Made by a program: the position numbers and the translations under genes | The notes under the pieces: generated by a model | Told to the model about the DNA's origin: nothing | The model's database searches: none | The model's input: the letters and a program-made list of their open reading frames with translations, nothing else | From: Gammaproteobacteria bacterium | GTDB taxonomy: Bacteria; Pseudomonadota; Gammaproteobacteria; Steroidobacterales; GCA-2729495 | DNA length: 64,000 nucleotides | Direction: 5' to 3' | Assembly: GCA_016874095.1 (NCBI GenBank) | Contig: VGVH01000006.1 | Span: 1-64,000, forward strand | Part shown: in pieces, positions 1 through 8,244 of the stretch | Numbering within the stretch: the stretch's first letter is position 1 | Layout: the number at the start of each line of letters is the position of its first letter

Positions 1-1421
1 CCGCCGGTGCCTGCTATACCCAAAGTGATAGTCGCGCCGCTGAAGAAAACAGCGGGCACGCGGTCGATCGCGGCCAGCACCGGACGCGCCAGCACTTCAC
101 TGCGCGTATAGGCAGCGTTTGCGATGTTCAACGAATAACGGAGGATATCGGTCGAATTCTCGACGGCATTGGCAATTACAAGGTTCGTGGTCCGCACTTC
201 CTCGGTCACATCTGTGCTCCGGGTATACGTGCGCTCCATTTGCAGAGTAGATATGGCAGACAGCCCCTCGAATAAGTTGATGCCCAAATTCTTACTCTTG
301 GTCTCCGCGGTTTGGACCATAGTCACTTCAATGATCGCCGTCTTGGGCAGTTCTCCCGGACAGGGCGCGGGCAGGGGGGCGGTCGTAATGGTCTCGTCAG
401 TAGCGCCGGATGCACCAGGATTCACCACCGACTGCGAAGGTAGACCGGGCTCAGTGTCACAGCGAAACCATTTCGAGACCTCGGGCGGTGCGGCGGGCGC
501 TGGGGTGCCTTCTAGCCGTGCCTCAGGAGCTGGCGCACCTTCTGGCTGTGCCGCAGGCGGTGGCATATCGCCGAACGGGGAGGGCGACTGGGCAAGCAAA
601 ACAGGACCGGAGCCGCTCCCAGAGCTTGGCGGAGATCCGCTTGCACGCGAGGCAGTTTCGAACGTCAGGAGCTGATCGATGCGCACTAGCAGGTAGTGCG
701 CATCGGCCCGGTCGCTGCTTGCTTTGGCGTAATCCGCAGCCAATGCCCGGGCGCGTTCCGGTTGTTGTGCCAGCGCGGCATGAATCGCTTTTAGCCGGTA
801 CAAAAGCGGATTGCCCCAGTTCACCCGATCGAGTTCGCTCGTCGCCCAGTAGGACGTCCTCAGGTCGCCCTCAAGCGCCGCCGCCTGCGCGAGTCCGTAC
901 AGCGCATCGGCAGACTGACGGTTCGCGTCCACCGCCATGGCAAAGGCCTGCTTGGCAGGTCCATAATGCTTGGCATCGAGAAACAGCCTACCTAATTGCA
1001 GATAGGCGAGACCCTCCAGCGAGGGGTCCTGCAGCAACGCAGTTTGATAACCCGTTTTGGCCAGGGACAAATTGTCGGCCGCGCCGCGCAGGTAACCCTG
1101 GTGGTAGGCGAGCGCGTTCAGGAAATGCAGATGCGCATTATTGAAATCGAATTTCAGGGCCGTGTTGAAAACGGCCTGCGCTTCGTCCAAGTCGCCCTTG
1201 AGCAGGAGGTCGATCCCGCTTCGAATCAGAATTTGCGACGGAGTGAGGCCACTTTCCAGCGCGGCTTTGACATCCGAGGCACTACGGATCGGCGCCACTG
1301 TTGACTGGCTTGCCGCAGCGTTGCTGGACCAGGGCAATGGCACTGTGCCCAAGGTTCCGCAGCCTGCAACCGTCAGCCCGACAGCTGCGAAACAGAGCAA
1401 TTTCTTCTGCAGAGCATTCAT
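1..1421 (-). CDS. TPR-secretin lipoprotein (partial, runs off left edge)
   Basis: The first 473 codons are in the window and the stop lies beyond base 1. Residues 1-21 form a lipoprotein signal ending in V-A-G-C, so Cys21 should be lipidated and the protein anchored to a membrane, probably the outer one. Residues about 60-230 are alanine/leucine-rich TPR-like helices. A Pro/Ala-rich linker (about 255-300) follows, then a stretch resembling the start of a type II/III secretin domain: a beta-rich segment beginning PKTAIIEVTM, and later EVLARPVLAAIDRVPAVFFS, close to the conserved L-A-R-P...F-F-S-G signature of CpaC/GspD-like secretins. Inferred role: outer-membrane pore subunit of a pilus or secretion system with its own TPR assembly domain. 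The start is the ATG just before the signal peptide. Family assignment is from motif memory; the pore-forming C-terminus is outside the window. Confidence 0.75.
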   Translation of the reverse strand, partial: MNALQKKLLCFAAVGLTVAGCGTLGTVPLPWSSNAAASQSTVAPIRSASDVKAALESGLTPSQILIRSGIDLLLKGDLDEAQAVFNTALKFDFNNAHLHFLNALAYHQGYLRGAADNLSLAKTGYQTALLQDPSLEGLAYLQLGRLFLDAKHYGPAKQAFAMAVDANRQSADALYGLAQAAALEGDLRTSYWATSELDRVNWGNPLLYRLKAIHAALAQQPERARALAADYAKASSDRADAHYLLVRIDQLLTFETASRASGSPPSSGSGSGPVLLAQSPSPFGDMPPPAAQPEGAPAPEARLEGTPAPAAPPEVSKWFRCDTEPGLPSQSVVNPGASGATDETITTAPLPAPCPGELPKTAIIEVTMVQTAETKSKNLGINLFEGLSAISTLQMERTYTRSTDVTEEVRTTNLVIANAVENSTDILRYSLNIANAAYTRSEVLARPVLAAIDRVPAVFFSGATITLGIAGTG

Positions 1422-1818
1422 GATTCTACCCTTGAGCCGATGACATCTAAGACGCTCAGATCGGGTGTCAAAACAGTAGTGATTTTCGGGATTTCTGTCC
1501 TGTTTTGAGGAGATAAAAACCCATGAAAATCAATTTTTTCAGGGAGATTTATGACTGAGACGTGCTCGCATCACTATCTGTGTGACACCTTCCACCACTG
1601 ACCACACATGCAGAGGCAGTCACGGGGGGGTAGAGATGGTTTTTAGCTGGTGCTGTTACCGGGCACAGCCAATCCGCCGGTATGAGACCACCCGGAGGCG
1701 GGCTCATAGTGAGCGTGCTCAGGCCCGCGTGTGCAGCACGATCCGACAATGGAGCGGGCCTTCTCCGTGGCGGATGCGAGCCCATCGCGAACCCGCTGCA
1801 GGTGGACTGGACTAGCGA
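1422..1818. other. intergenic region with two tiny SD-preceded ORFs
   Basis: About 400 bases lie between the start of the secretin lipoprotein and the stop of the next minus-strand gene. The region should carry the promoter of the lipoprotein gene. On the plus strand an A/T-richer patch holds AGGAGAT (about 1508-1514) before an 11-codon ORF (1523-1558). AGGGAG (1541-1546) precedes a second, overlapping 16-codon ORF (1551-1601). I see no family match. The longer overlapping ORFs on both strands look like GC-rich chance frames. Confidence 0.3.
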
Positions 1819-2349
1819 CTACTTGTTCTCGATGCAGGCCGCCTGCAGGTACTTCTTGCCGTCCTGCTGCGGCACCCAAGTGGCGAAGCCAGTGTAGGTC
1901 TTGCCGGTTGTTTCTGCCTTGTATGTCGCCTGCCAGATCGTCACCTCTCCCATCGGGGTCGTCTTCTTGATGTCCTTCATGTCGAACTGGCCGATGTCCT
2001 TTTCATTGCCGTTGTCGCAGTACATGCCTGCGAATAGCGCCTTATTGGCGTTGCCATCGTACACAGCCAGCAGGCACTTCCCGTCACGCGGTCGAAAGCT
2101 GAGATTGCTGTCTTTGTCGCCCTGCGCGAGGTTGCTTTTGGTGACGTAGAGCTTCAGCTGCGACTCCTGTACCGCCCAGTCCTTGTTGTAATCGCTGTAG
2201 AGGTCGGAGCATTCGATCTTCGGATCGGTGGACCCTTCGAGGCTGGCTTCAGCGCTCTGGAGACAGGCGCATTTGTACGCGGCCTCTGCGGCTGCTGGCG
2301 CGAGGAGTATGATCAATAACACGAACGCAACGGTGACGAACTGTTTCAT
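1819..2349 (-). CDS. secreted small protein of unknown function
   Basis: This is a 176-residue protein. The ATG at 2349 is chosen because AGGAGGAAG lies directly upstream and a clean signal peptide follows (MKQF, then a hydrophobic core to AAAEAA). An upstream in-frame start would add 27 residues before the signal peptide. The mature protein begins with a C-x-C pair and has further cysteines around residues 45, 90, 110 and 170, suggesting disulfides in the periplasm or outside the cell. The rest is polar and Lys/Asp-rich with a W-Q-A-T-Y segment, probably beta. I do not recognise the family. It stands alone between a possible promoter region and an insertion-sequence remnant. Confidence 0.75.
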   Translation of the reverse strand: MKQFVTVAFVLLIILLAPAAAEAAYKCACLQSAEASLEGSTDPKIECSDLYSDYNKDWAVQESQLKLYVTKSNLAQGDKDSNLSFRPRDGKCLLAVYDGNANKALFAGMYCDNGNEKDIGQFDMKDIKKTTPMGEVTIWQATYKAETTGKTYTGFATWVPQQDGKKYLQAACIENK

Positions 2350-2529
2350 GACTTCCTCCTGGTTTGCTGAAACGGATGTGCCACCAGATTTTTGAAAGGG
2401 AAAGTGCGGCCACTGGTGGTACTGTGCCAATGCGCAACTTTACCGAGCTTACGTATAAGAGCGGGGCACGTTGGGTGTCAACTATTTTTCCAGAAATACA
2501 ACCTGCTGCGGCACCCCGTTCCCCCCTCG

Positions 2530-2936
2530 ACCTCGGCCCTGACTATCGATGGGCTCGGTGGCGCCGTCGCGGTACGGGGTCTTGAGCGTGTAGCGCACCA
2601 GCCCCTGGGCGGTCAGCGCGAGCCGCCCGGTGGCCACCGCGGGCCGGGCGATGTAGCGGCACAGCCGCTCATCGCCGGCGGGGGCTTCCAGCGCCGGGGG
2701 CACCGTTTGCAGCGTGAACGCCTTACGCCCCTCGTTCAGCCCTACCGCGATGCGGTAGGTAATCGAGTGCCCGAGCACTGCAGCCAGGCCATCTTCTTCT
2801 CCGGGTTCGGCGCTGAGGTAACTCCCCTCGGGGGGGCATCGCGCACCAGCAGCCCGCGCCGCTCCAGCTGTCGGGCGATGCGCGTGACGATCTGTCCGAG
2901 CAGCACCTCGAGTTCGGCCGCTGTGGGCGGCGCCAC
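2530..2936 (-). pseudogene. IS91-family transposase remnant
   Basis: Two minus-strand frames together give a decayed IS91/IS801-type transposase. The upstream frame (2742-2936) carries AELEVLLGQIVTRIARQLER followed by R-G-L-L-V-R-D, typical of the middle of these proteins. The next frame (ending near 2530) carries LGHSITYRIAVG, then RLCRYIARPAV and RYTLKTPYRDG, which precede the F-E-P-L-D-F block in intact members. A frameshift separates the halves. The segment between the 'TLQT' and 'ERLCRY' blocks is shorter than I recall, and everything after 'YRDGATEP' is missing, as is the N-terminal zinc-finger and HUH part. Non-functional, but it marks past mobile-element activity. Confidence 0.75.
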
Positions 2937-3017
2937 ACGCCGGATTCGAAGCTGCAGCTCTCCGACAGTCTACCGCCGCCGTCCGACGCCCTGGGCCCCC
3001 GGGCCGTGCCGCGCGGG

Positions 3018-4343
3018 CTACCAGTAGGGCTCGAGGAACAGGTCGCAGGTGCGTTCCAGCATGCGCCCATCGGCATCACCGGGCATCGCGCTCAGTTGAT
3101 GCCACAGCGCTTCGTCCGGCGTATTGCAGCGGAACACGCAGGTTCCGCGGTTGGCGCCCCCGTCCAGATCGACCGGCGGCTTGCGGGCTTCCGCGAGCAC
3201 GCCGCGATCCGCGCAGCCCCTGTCGTCGTAGCTGCCGCCATCTCCGCCGTAGCGATCCGAGGCCGCGTTCCATGCGGTCTTGCTCGAGTGGCGAATGGCG
3301 CAATCGGCGCGCGCCGAGGCCTCGGTCCAGCCCGTGCCACTGTAGTCCTGGCAGAACTGGGCATTGGCCGGGCCGAAGTACAGCAGGCAACTGCCGGCAG
3401 CAGCCTGGCGGGACGACGGTGTGACGCAAACCGGTCGCGGGCGTGGAAACATTTCGCTGTCCGTGCCCAGTGCAGCGTCGGTCATCCAGCGAGTCATCGC
3501 GGCAACACTGATCAGCTTGCAGTGGTGCGTGCCCTGGAACCAGTCGCCACCGGGTGACTGCCATGGCACCTGCACCGAGGGCGCCTGCACGGTCAGGTAG
3601 CCCGGGCTTTCCCCGTCGGCCGCGGTCGCCTTGATGAAATCGCTGATCACCGAGGGCAGCCATTCGCCCCCTGCCGCCGCCTTGTAGTCGTCGATGAAAC
3701 GCAACGCTCTGCCCCTGGCCAGATACGTTGCGCGCGCTTCGGGTAACAAGCCGGCAAGCGCCAGCTGGTAGGTCAGTTCGTTGACGTCGCGACAGCTCCC
3801 CGGCCGCCCGGTCAGGCGCAGCCCCAATACGTCATTGACCCGGTCCTGATTGACCAGCTTGCAGGCCATGGCCACCGCCAGCGGCCGACCGGAGACTTCA
3901 ACGCTTTCCGCCAGGGCGGCAACCGTGACCGTCCCGGTGGCGGCGTCGACGTCCATCTGCTCGGTGATGAAGCTTCCGCCCTTGGCATTCAGGACTCTTA
4001 TAAGGAAGTCCGTGGATCCGGCATTGACCAGTACGCGCTGGGCCAAAGCACAGAGCTGCCGGTCGTACTGACCCGCGCGGACCAGCGCAGCCAGGGCCGG
4101 ATCCGCCGGGTGAGGCGCCGCGGACTGGTCACTGACCTGGTCGCGCGCGGGCGAATCAGCAGCTTCTGCCGCAAGCGCAGGCTGGGGCAGCAGATTCAGC
4201 AATGCGATGAGCAGGATCGCCTTACACAGACCGGGTCTCCTCAAGTTGCCCGCATCGGAGCGGGACTCCAGGGCCCTGGCCAATGCCACGCCCGCAAACC
4301 GGGCAGGCCGCCGTGTCTCATCGATGTTGCGCTCGATCACTCC
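3018..4343 (-). CDS. exported protein of unknown function
   Basis: This is about 441 residues from the ATG at 4343, which overlaps the stop of the upstream Sel1 gene by a few bases, so the two are probably co-translated. A hydrophobic segment around residues 40-60 (LCKAILLIALLNLLPQPALA) looks like a signal peptide, so a later start may be used; a TTG about 33 codons downstream would place it properly at the N-terminus. The mature part has an alpha-helical region (about 80-230). A Cys-rich C-terminal half follows, with GTHHC, several S/G-rich loops and a late C-V-F-R-C pair, which would suit disulfide bonding in the periplasm. No catalytic signature was recognised. Confidence 0.65.
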   Translation of the reverse strand, partial: GVIERNIDETRRPARFAGVALARALESRSDAGNLRRPGLCKAILLIALLNLLPQPALAAEAADSPARDQVSDQSAAPHPADPALAALVRAGQYDRQLCALAQRVLVNAGSTDFLIRVLNAKGGSFITEQMDVDAATGTVTVAALAESVEVSGRPLAVAMACKLVNQDRVNDVLGLRLTGRPGSCRDVNELTYQLALAGLLPEARATYLARGRALRFIDDYKAAAGGEWLPSVISDFIKATAADGESPGYLTVQAPSVQVPWQSPGGDWFQGTHHCKLISVAAMTRWMTDAALGTDSEMFPRPRPVCVTPSSRQAAAGSCLLYFGPANAQFCQDYSGTGWTEASARADCAIRHSSKTAWNAASDRYGGDGGSYDDRGCADRGVLAEARKPPVDLDGGANRGTCVFRCNTPDEALWHQLSAMPGDADGRMLERTCDLFLEPYW

Positions 4344-5224
4344 CATCCGCGACCGGTCTTGGCCTTCTTGCGTTGGGCCAGCCACTCGTCCGCCAGTTTC
4401 CTGGCCTGGTCCAGCTCGGTCTTGCTCATGTATTTGGCGTTGATCACGCCCAGAAACGGGTCCTCATTGGTAAGCATCGATTCCAGTATGTAGTACCACT
4501 TCTGCGCCTCAACCCGATTCACCGGTACGCCCTGCCCCAGCTGGTGAAACTGGCCCAGGTGGCGAATACCGGAACTGACGCCGCGCTCCGCCCCCTGGCG
4601 CGCCCATTTTTCCGCTTCCGTGTAGTTGCGCACCACGCCGGTGCCGGAGGTGTACGCCACACTCATGTAAAAGTACGCGCGATCATTGCCGGCCTCGATC
4701 TGGCGTTTGAATTCATCGAATATCTCGGTCTCTGATTTCAATTCCGTATCCGGCGACTGCATCGAATCGAGAAACACCACGTCGATATCGCCACCGGCAC
4801 CGAGCGCCCTGGCCTTCGCCGCCCACTCTTCCGCCTTCTTGTCGTCCTGTGGCAATCCCAGCCCGCGTTTATACCCGAGGGCCACGAACTGAATGGCGTG
4901 CGGGTGGCCGTGTTCCGCCGCGACCAGGTGCAGCGCCATGCCTTTTTCAAGGTCCAGAGGCGTGCCGCGGCCGCTCATGTACATCGAGCCCAGCCCCTTG
5001 GCGATATCCACATTGCCGTTATCGAATGCGCGCTGCCACCAGTACACCGCCATCCGATCATTCAGCGCGACCCCCATCCCGTGCTCATACATGCCGCCCA
5101 GGGTGATTTGCGCCGCGACGTTGTCGTTTTCGGCCGCCTTGAGAATATCCATCAGGTCGTCGGCCGCAACCGGCGTACTCAAGACCAGCGCGGCAAGGGC
5201 AAGGTTTCTTGTCAGCCTGTTCAT
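4337..5224 (-). CDS. exported Sel1-repeat protein
   Basis: This is a 295-residue protein with a signal peptide (residues 1-21, ending PVAA). It carries a run of Sel1-like repeats, seen as alternating A-x-x-x-L-G-x-M-Y-x-x-G-x-G and A-x-x-W-x-x-x-A blocks: about residues 35-70, 70-105, 105-145 and, after a less regular spacer, 175-245. Sel1 repeats form a TPR-like solenoid used for protein-protein contacts. The job is probably a periplasmic adaptor or scaffold. The next gene overlaps its stop, which suggests a functional pair. The divergent gap to the plus-strand gene at 5372 should hold its promoter. Confidence 0.85.
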   Translation of the reverse strand: MNRLTRNLALAALVLSTPVAADDLMDILKAAENDNVAAQITLGGMYEHGMGVALNDRMAVYWWQRAFDNGNVDIAKGLGSMYMSGRGTPLDLEKGMALHLVAAEHGHPHAIQFVALGYKRGLGLPQDDKKAEEWAAKARALGAGGDIDVVFLDSMQSPDTELKSETEIFDEFKRQIEAGNDRAYFYMSVAYTSGTGVVRNYTEAEKWARQGAERGVSSGIRHLGQFHQLGQGVPVNRVEAQKWYYILESMLTNEDPFLGVINAKYMSKTELDQARKLADEWLAQRKKAKTGRGWE

Positions 5225-5371
5225 GAGAATTTCCCCAGTGTCAACAATAACATCGAAACCCAGTGTAACCGCCTCTCGCGACCTCTGCCGCCAGCGCCGA
5301 GCCGAAGCATCGTCGGCGCCGACGAATCCGCCGATATAATCTGCGCTGCTCCACCGCCCAGCGGGTCACCC

Positions 5372-7177
5372 ATGCGCCAACTGCCTGCCCTCCTCCCCGT
5401 CGCCGCCCTGGCGCTCGCTGCCCTGCTGCTGCCGACCGCCGGCGCGCGGGAACCCGCGCGCAAGGTCGGCGTGATCTACGTCGTCCACGGTGGCGGCGAG
5501 GAGCAGGACGCGTCGCAGACCTTCGACAGCTCGCTGCAGTTCTTCCAGTACGACCCGAACAACGTCATCTTCAAGGGCATCATCTGGAACCCGAAGATGT
5601 GGCCCAGCGTGCTGGGCGCAAAGGACAGCCAGGCCTACGCCAACGCGGCGACGCAGCTGAAGAAGTACAACTTCCAGTACGAGCGCATCGGCGGCGTCGA
5701 CCCCGCGACACGGCTGACCGACGAGCAGCTGGACGACATGACACGGCAGTTGCGGCGCGAGGGACGGCGACTCGGCATCGAGTTCATGACCGACATCTCC
5801 CAGTGGATCGGCACGCAGAGCCAGACCGACCGGCTGGCCTGGCCGCGGTGGATGTACGAGCCGCGCGTGCCGAAGGGCGAGCAGCTCACCTACTGCGGCA
5901 GCAGCAGCGACGGCGGCCCCTGGAAGGGATGCAATCCCCAGCGCTACAACGTCGACGGACCGGGCGAACGGCTGCTGAAGAAAGGCGCCACCGAGCTGAT
6001 CCTCATCGACATGACGGTCGGCGGCGTGCGTTTCTGGAAGACCTACGACGTCGTGGCCATGACCCGCCGGATGGTGGCGGACTGGAATTCCCGCAACGGC
6101 ACGAGCGTCAAGGTGCGCTGGGCCAATGACATCACCGACCTCATGACCGAGAGCTACCCGAACGACCCGCCGAACTGGACGCGCGCGCTCGGCCCCCCGA
6201 AGGCAGACTCCCGCGTACCGCTGGAAGGCCGCGGCAACCCGGTCATCGAAGACCCGCTGCTCGTCGACCTGATGGTCGACGGCATCGAAGCGGCGTTCAA
6301 TCCGCGCGTGCCGGCCGCGCGCACGGCCGTCCTCTTCATCAACCACGCGACACGCGATGGCAACGAGACCTACGACCCGAAGATAAACGATTCCCAGATC
6401 GTCGACGGGCTGATCGAGCGCGAACTCCTCCGCCGCCACCCCGGCATGAAAATCGACAACATGCTGAGCGGCTGGATGGGCATCAAGGAAACGAACCCGG
6501 ACATGCCGGCCGGCGCCCGCGCCAACCGCGAACGCACGCGCGGGATGCGTGGCGAGGATCTCGGCAACGCCTGGCTCTACGAATCCTCGCGGGAGATGCC
6601 GGGAGGCCGCCATGGCTACCGCTACTGGGACGCGCTTGACCTCATGCGGCAGCGCGACGTGGGCCACATCGTCGTCATCTTCAGCCAGATCGTGGTCGAC
6701 AGCGTGCTGAACCTCGTGGAAGTGCCGAACCAGGTAGCGAAGGAGATCGGCAGCCACACCTGGCTCGATCACCGCCGCGGCGACTTCCGCCTCTATCCCA
6801 GGTCCGGCAACCCGTTCGCGGATTACTGGGGAATGTGGGTGGACACGCAGTGCCGCATGGGCACGGACTCGAGTCCGTCCTCGGCCGCCGTGGCCTGCTG
6901 CTTCACGATGGGCGGCTGCGCCGACGGGCGGCCCTACCCGCCGCCGCGCCAGACACCGCTGACCGCGATCCGCGAGGACACGGATCCGTCGCTGGCCTTC
7001 GACATCCCTGCCTATGGGCACCTGGGCTACGACCCGGCGCTCGGGCCGCCGAGCGAGTCGGGCCCGGTGCAGGGCCAGTACCGCGGCACCTGGGCGATGT
7101 GGCGTCCGGCGAACGACGACCGTCGCATGGGCAAGCTGCTGGCGCGCCAGGTGATCGCCGCGCTGAACGCACCGTGA
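5372..7177 (+). CDS. exported two-domain chelatase-like protein
   Basis: This is 601 residues. The ATG at 5372 is chosen because a signal peptide follows at once (MRQLP, hydrophobic core, cut near TAGA/REP); the open frame extends upstream without support. After cleavage comes VGVIYVVHGGG and later ELILIDMTVGGVRFW. The second half repeats the pattern with AVLFINHATRD, then ALDLMRQRDVGHIVVI. These pairs resemble the beta1/His and later strand of class II chelatases (CbiX/SirB/ferrochelatase fold), so I infer two fused chelatase-like domains acting outside the cytoplasm. The C-terminal 100 residues hold several Cys (CRMG, ACCF, GGC) and are unfamiliar. The stop overlaps the GTG of the next gene. 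The fold assignment is inference from short motifs. Confidence 0.6.
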   Translation: MRQLPALLPVAALALAALLLPTAGAREPARKVGVIYVVHGGGEEQDASQTFDSSLQFFQYDPNNVIFKGIIWNPKMWPSVLGAKDSQAYANAATQLKKYNFQYERIGGVDPATRLTDEQLDDMTRQLRREGRRLGIEFMTDISQWIGTQSQTDRLAWPRWMYEPRVPKGEQLTYCGSSSDGGPWKGCNPQRYNVDGPGERLLKKGATELILIDMTVGGVRFWKTYDVVAMTRRMVADWNSRNGTSVKVRWANDITDLMTESYPNDPPNWTRALGPPKADSRVPLEGRGNPVIEDPLLVDLMVDGIEAAFNPRVPAARTAVLFINHATRDGNETYDPKINDSQIVDGLIERELLRRHPGMKIDNMLSGWMGIKETNPDMPAGARANRERTRGMRGEDLGNAWLYESSREMPGGRHGYRYWDALDLMRQRDVGHIVVIFSQIVVDSVLNLVEVPNQVAKEIGSHTWLDHRRGDFRLYPRSGNPFADYWGMWVDTQCRMGTDSSPSSAAVACCFTMGGCADGRPYPPPRQTPLTAIREDTDPSLAFDIPAYGHLGYDPALGPPSESGPVQGQYRGTWAMWRPANDDRRMGKLLARQVIAALNAP

Positions 7178-8202
7178 AGGTCTCGGTCATCCTCGACCCG
7201 GATACCTCACCGGGCGAGGCCAAGGAACTCGGTCTGCTCGCCGAGAAGCTCGGCCTCGAGGCGGTCTGGGCATCGAACTATCCGTCCTCGCGCGACCCCT
7301 TCACGACGCTGGCGCCGCTGGCGCTCGCCTCCTCGCGAATCCGCATGGGGCCGCTGGTCATGACGCCCTGGGAGCTGCACCCCTACAAGCTGTCCAAGGC
7401 CATCCTCGGCCTTGCCGAGCTCACCGCCGGGCGCGCCAACGTCCTCGTCGGCGGCCCGACGGGCGTACCGGCCTTCATGGGCATCGACCCGCAGCAGATG
7501 GTCGGGCGCGTGCGCGAGAGCGCGGAGATCCTCCGCGGGGCGCGCGCGGACACGCCGCTCAACTACAAGGGCAAGCACTACCAGGTCTGGGGATACAAGC
7601 CCGCCTGGGCCACGGCGCCGCCGCCGCAGATCTGGGTCGCCGCCAACAAGACGCAGATGATGGCGATGGCGACCCGGGTCGCCGACGGCATCATGCTGGG
7701 TGACATGACTCCGCGGCGCCTCGCCGAATGCCTGGAGCGCTTCCACGCAGGCATTGCGGCCGCTGGCCGCACCGGGGCCGGCGTGCGGCTCTCCAGCCTC
7801 ATCGCCTGGCACGTGAAAACGGATGCCCGCGCGTCCGTTGCCGAGGCCCGCTCGCAGCTGGCGCTGCGCGGGATGCTGGAAGACTGGTACGTCGATTCCT
7901 TCCTCGATCCGGACGAGTGCAGACTCGTGCAGTCGAAGCTGCCGGTGTTCTTCAAGGCCTACAAGAATCGCTCGCCCGTCATCGATGGCGTGCCCGAGGC
8001 GATCCTCGACAAGCTGGTCGCTAACCTTTCGCTGAGCGGCGACGAGGCCAGCGTCGACCGGCACATCGAACGCTTGCACGAATTGGCGGCCGCCGGCCTG
8101 ACGGACGTCGCGCTGAAGCTGCACGGCGACCAGGCGCACGCGGTGCGGCTGATCGGCGAGCGCGTGGCCCCGGCGCTCGCAAGGTCCCACGCCCGGGCCT
8201 GA
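7174..8202 (+). CDS. LLM-class flavin-dependent oxidoreductase (paralogue 1)
   Basis: This is 342 residues starting at GTG 7174, whose GTGA overlaps the stop of the chelatase-like gene, so the two are translationally coupled. It is a bacterial-luciferase-like TIM barrel with an N-terminal V-S-V-I-L-D strand, L-G-L-L-A-E-K-L-G-L, ELHPYKLSKAI, and a NYKGKHYQVWGY segment followed by TAPPPQIWVAA, as in F420- or FMN-dependent LLM enzymes. It lacks a signal peptide, so it is cytoplasmic, unlike its partner. The closest relative in the window is the gene at 9636, with which it aligns end to end. Cofactor choice (FMN or F420) cannot be told from the sequence by eye. Substrate unknown. Confidence 0.85.
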   Translation: MKVSVILDPDTSPGEAKELGLLAEKLGLEAVWASNYPSSRDPFTTLAPLALASSRIRMGPLVMTPWELHPYKLSKAILGLAELTAGRANVLVGGPTGVPAFMGIDPQQMVGRVRESAEILRGARADTPLNYKGKHYQVWGYKPAWATAPPPQIWVAANKTQMMAMATRVADGIMLGDMTPRRLAECLERFHAGIAAAGRTGAGVRLSSLIAWHVKTDARASVAEARSQLALRGMLEDWYVDSFLDPDECRLVQSKLPVFFKAYKNRSPVIDGVPEAILDKLVANLSLSGDEASVDRHIERLHELAAAGLTDVALKLHGDQAHAVRLIGERVAPALARSHARA

Positions 8203-8244
8203 GTCGGGATTCCAGCTGTCTGGCCGGCTATCGGTAACCACCGC

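Noticed and set aside
5366..7021. 551-codon open frame on the minus strand
   Set aside because: Antisense to the exported chelatase-like gene, His/Val/Arg-rich composition typical of a GC-rich shadow frame, no domain.
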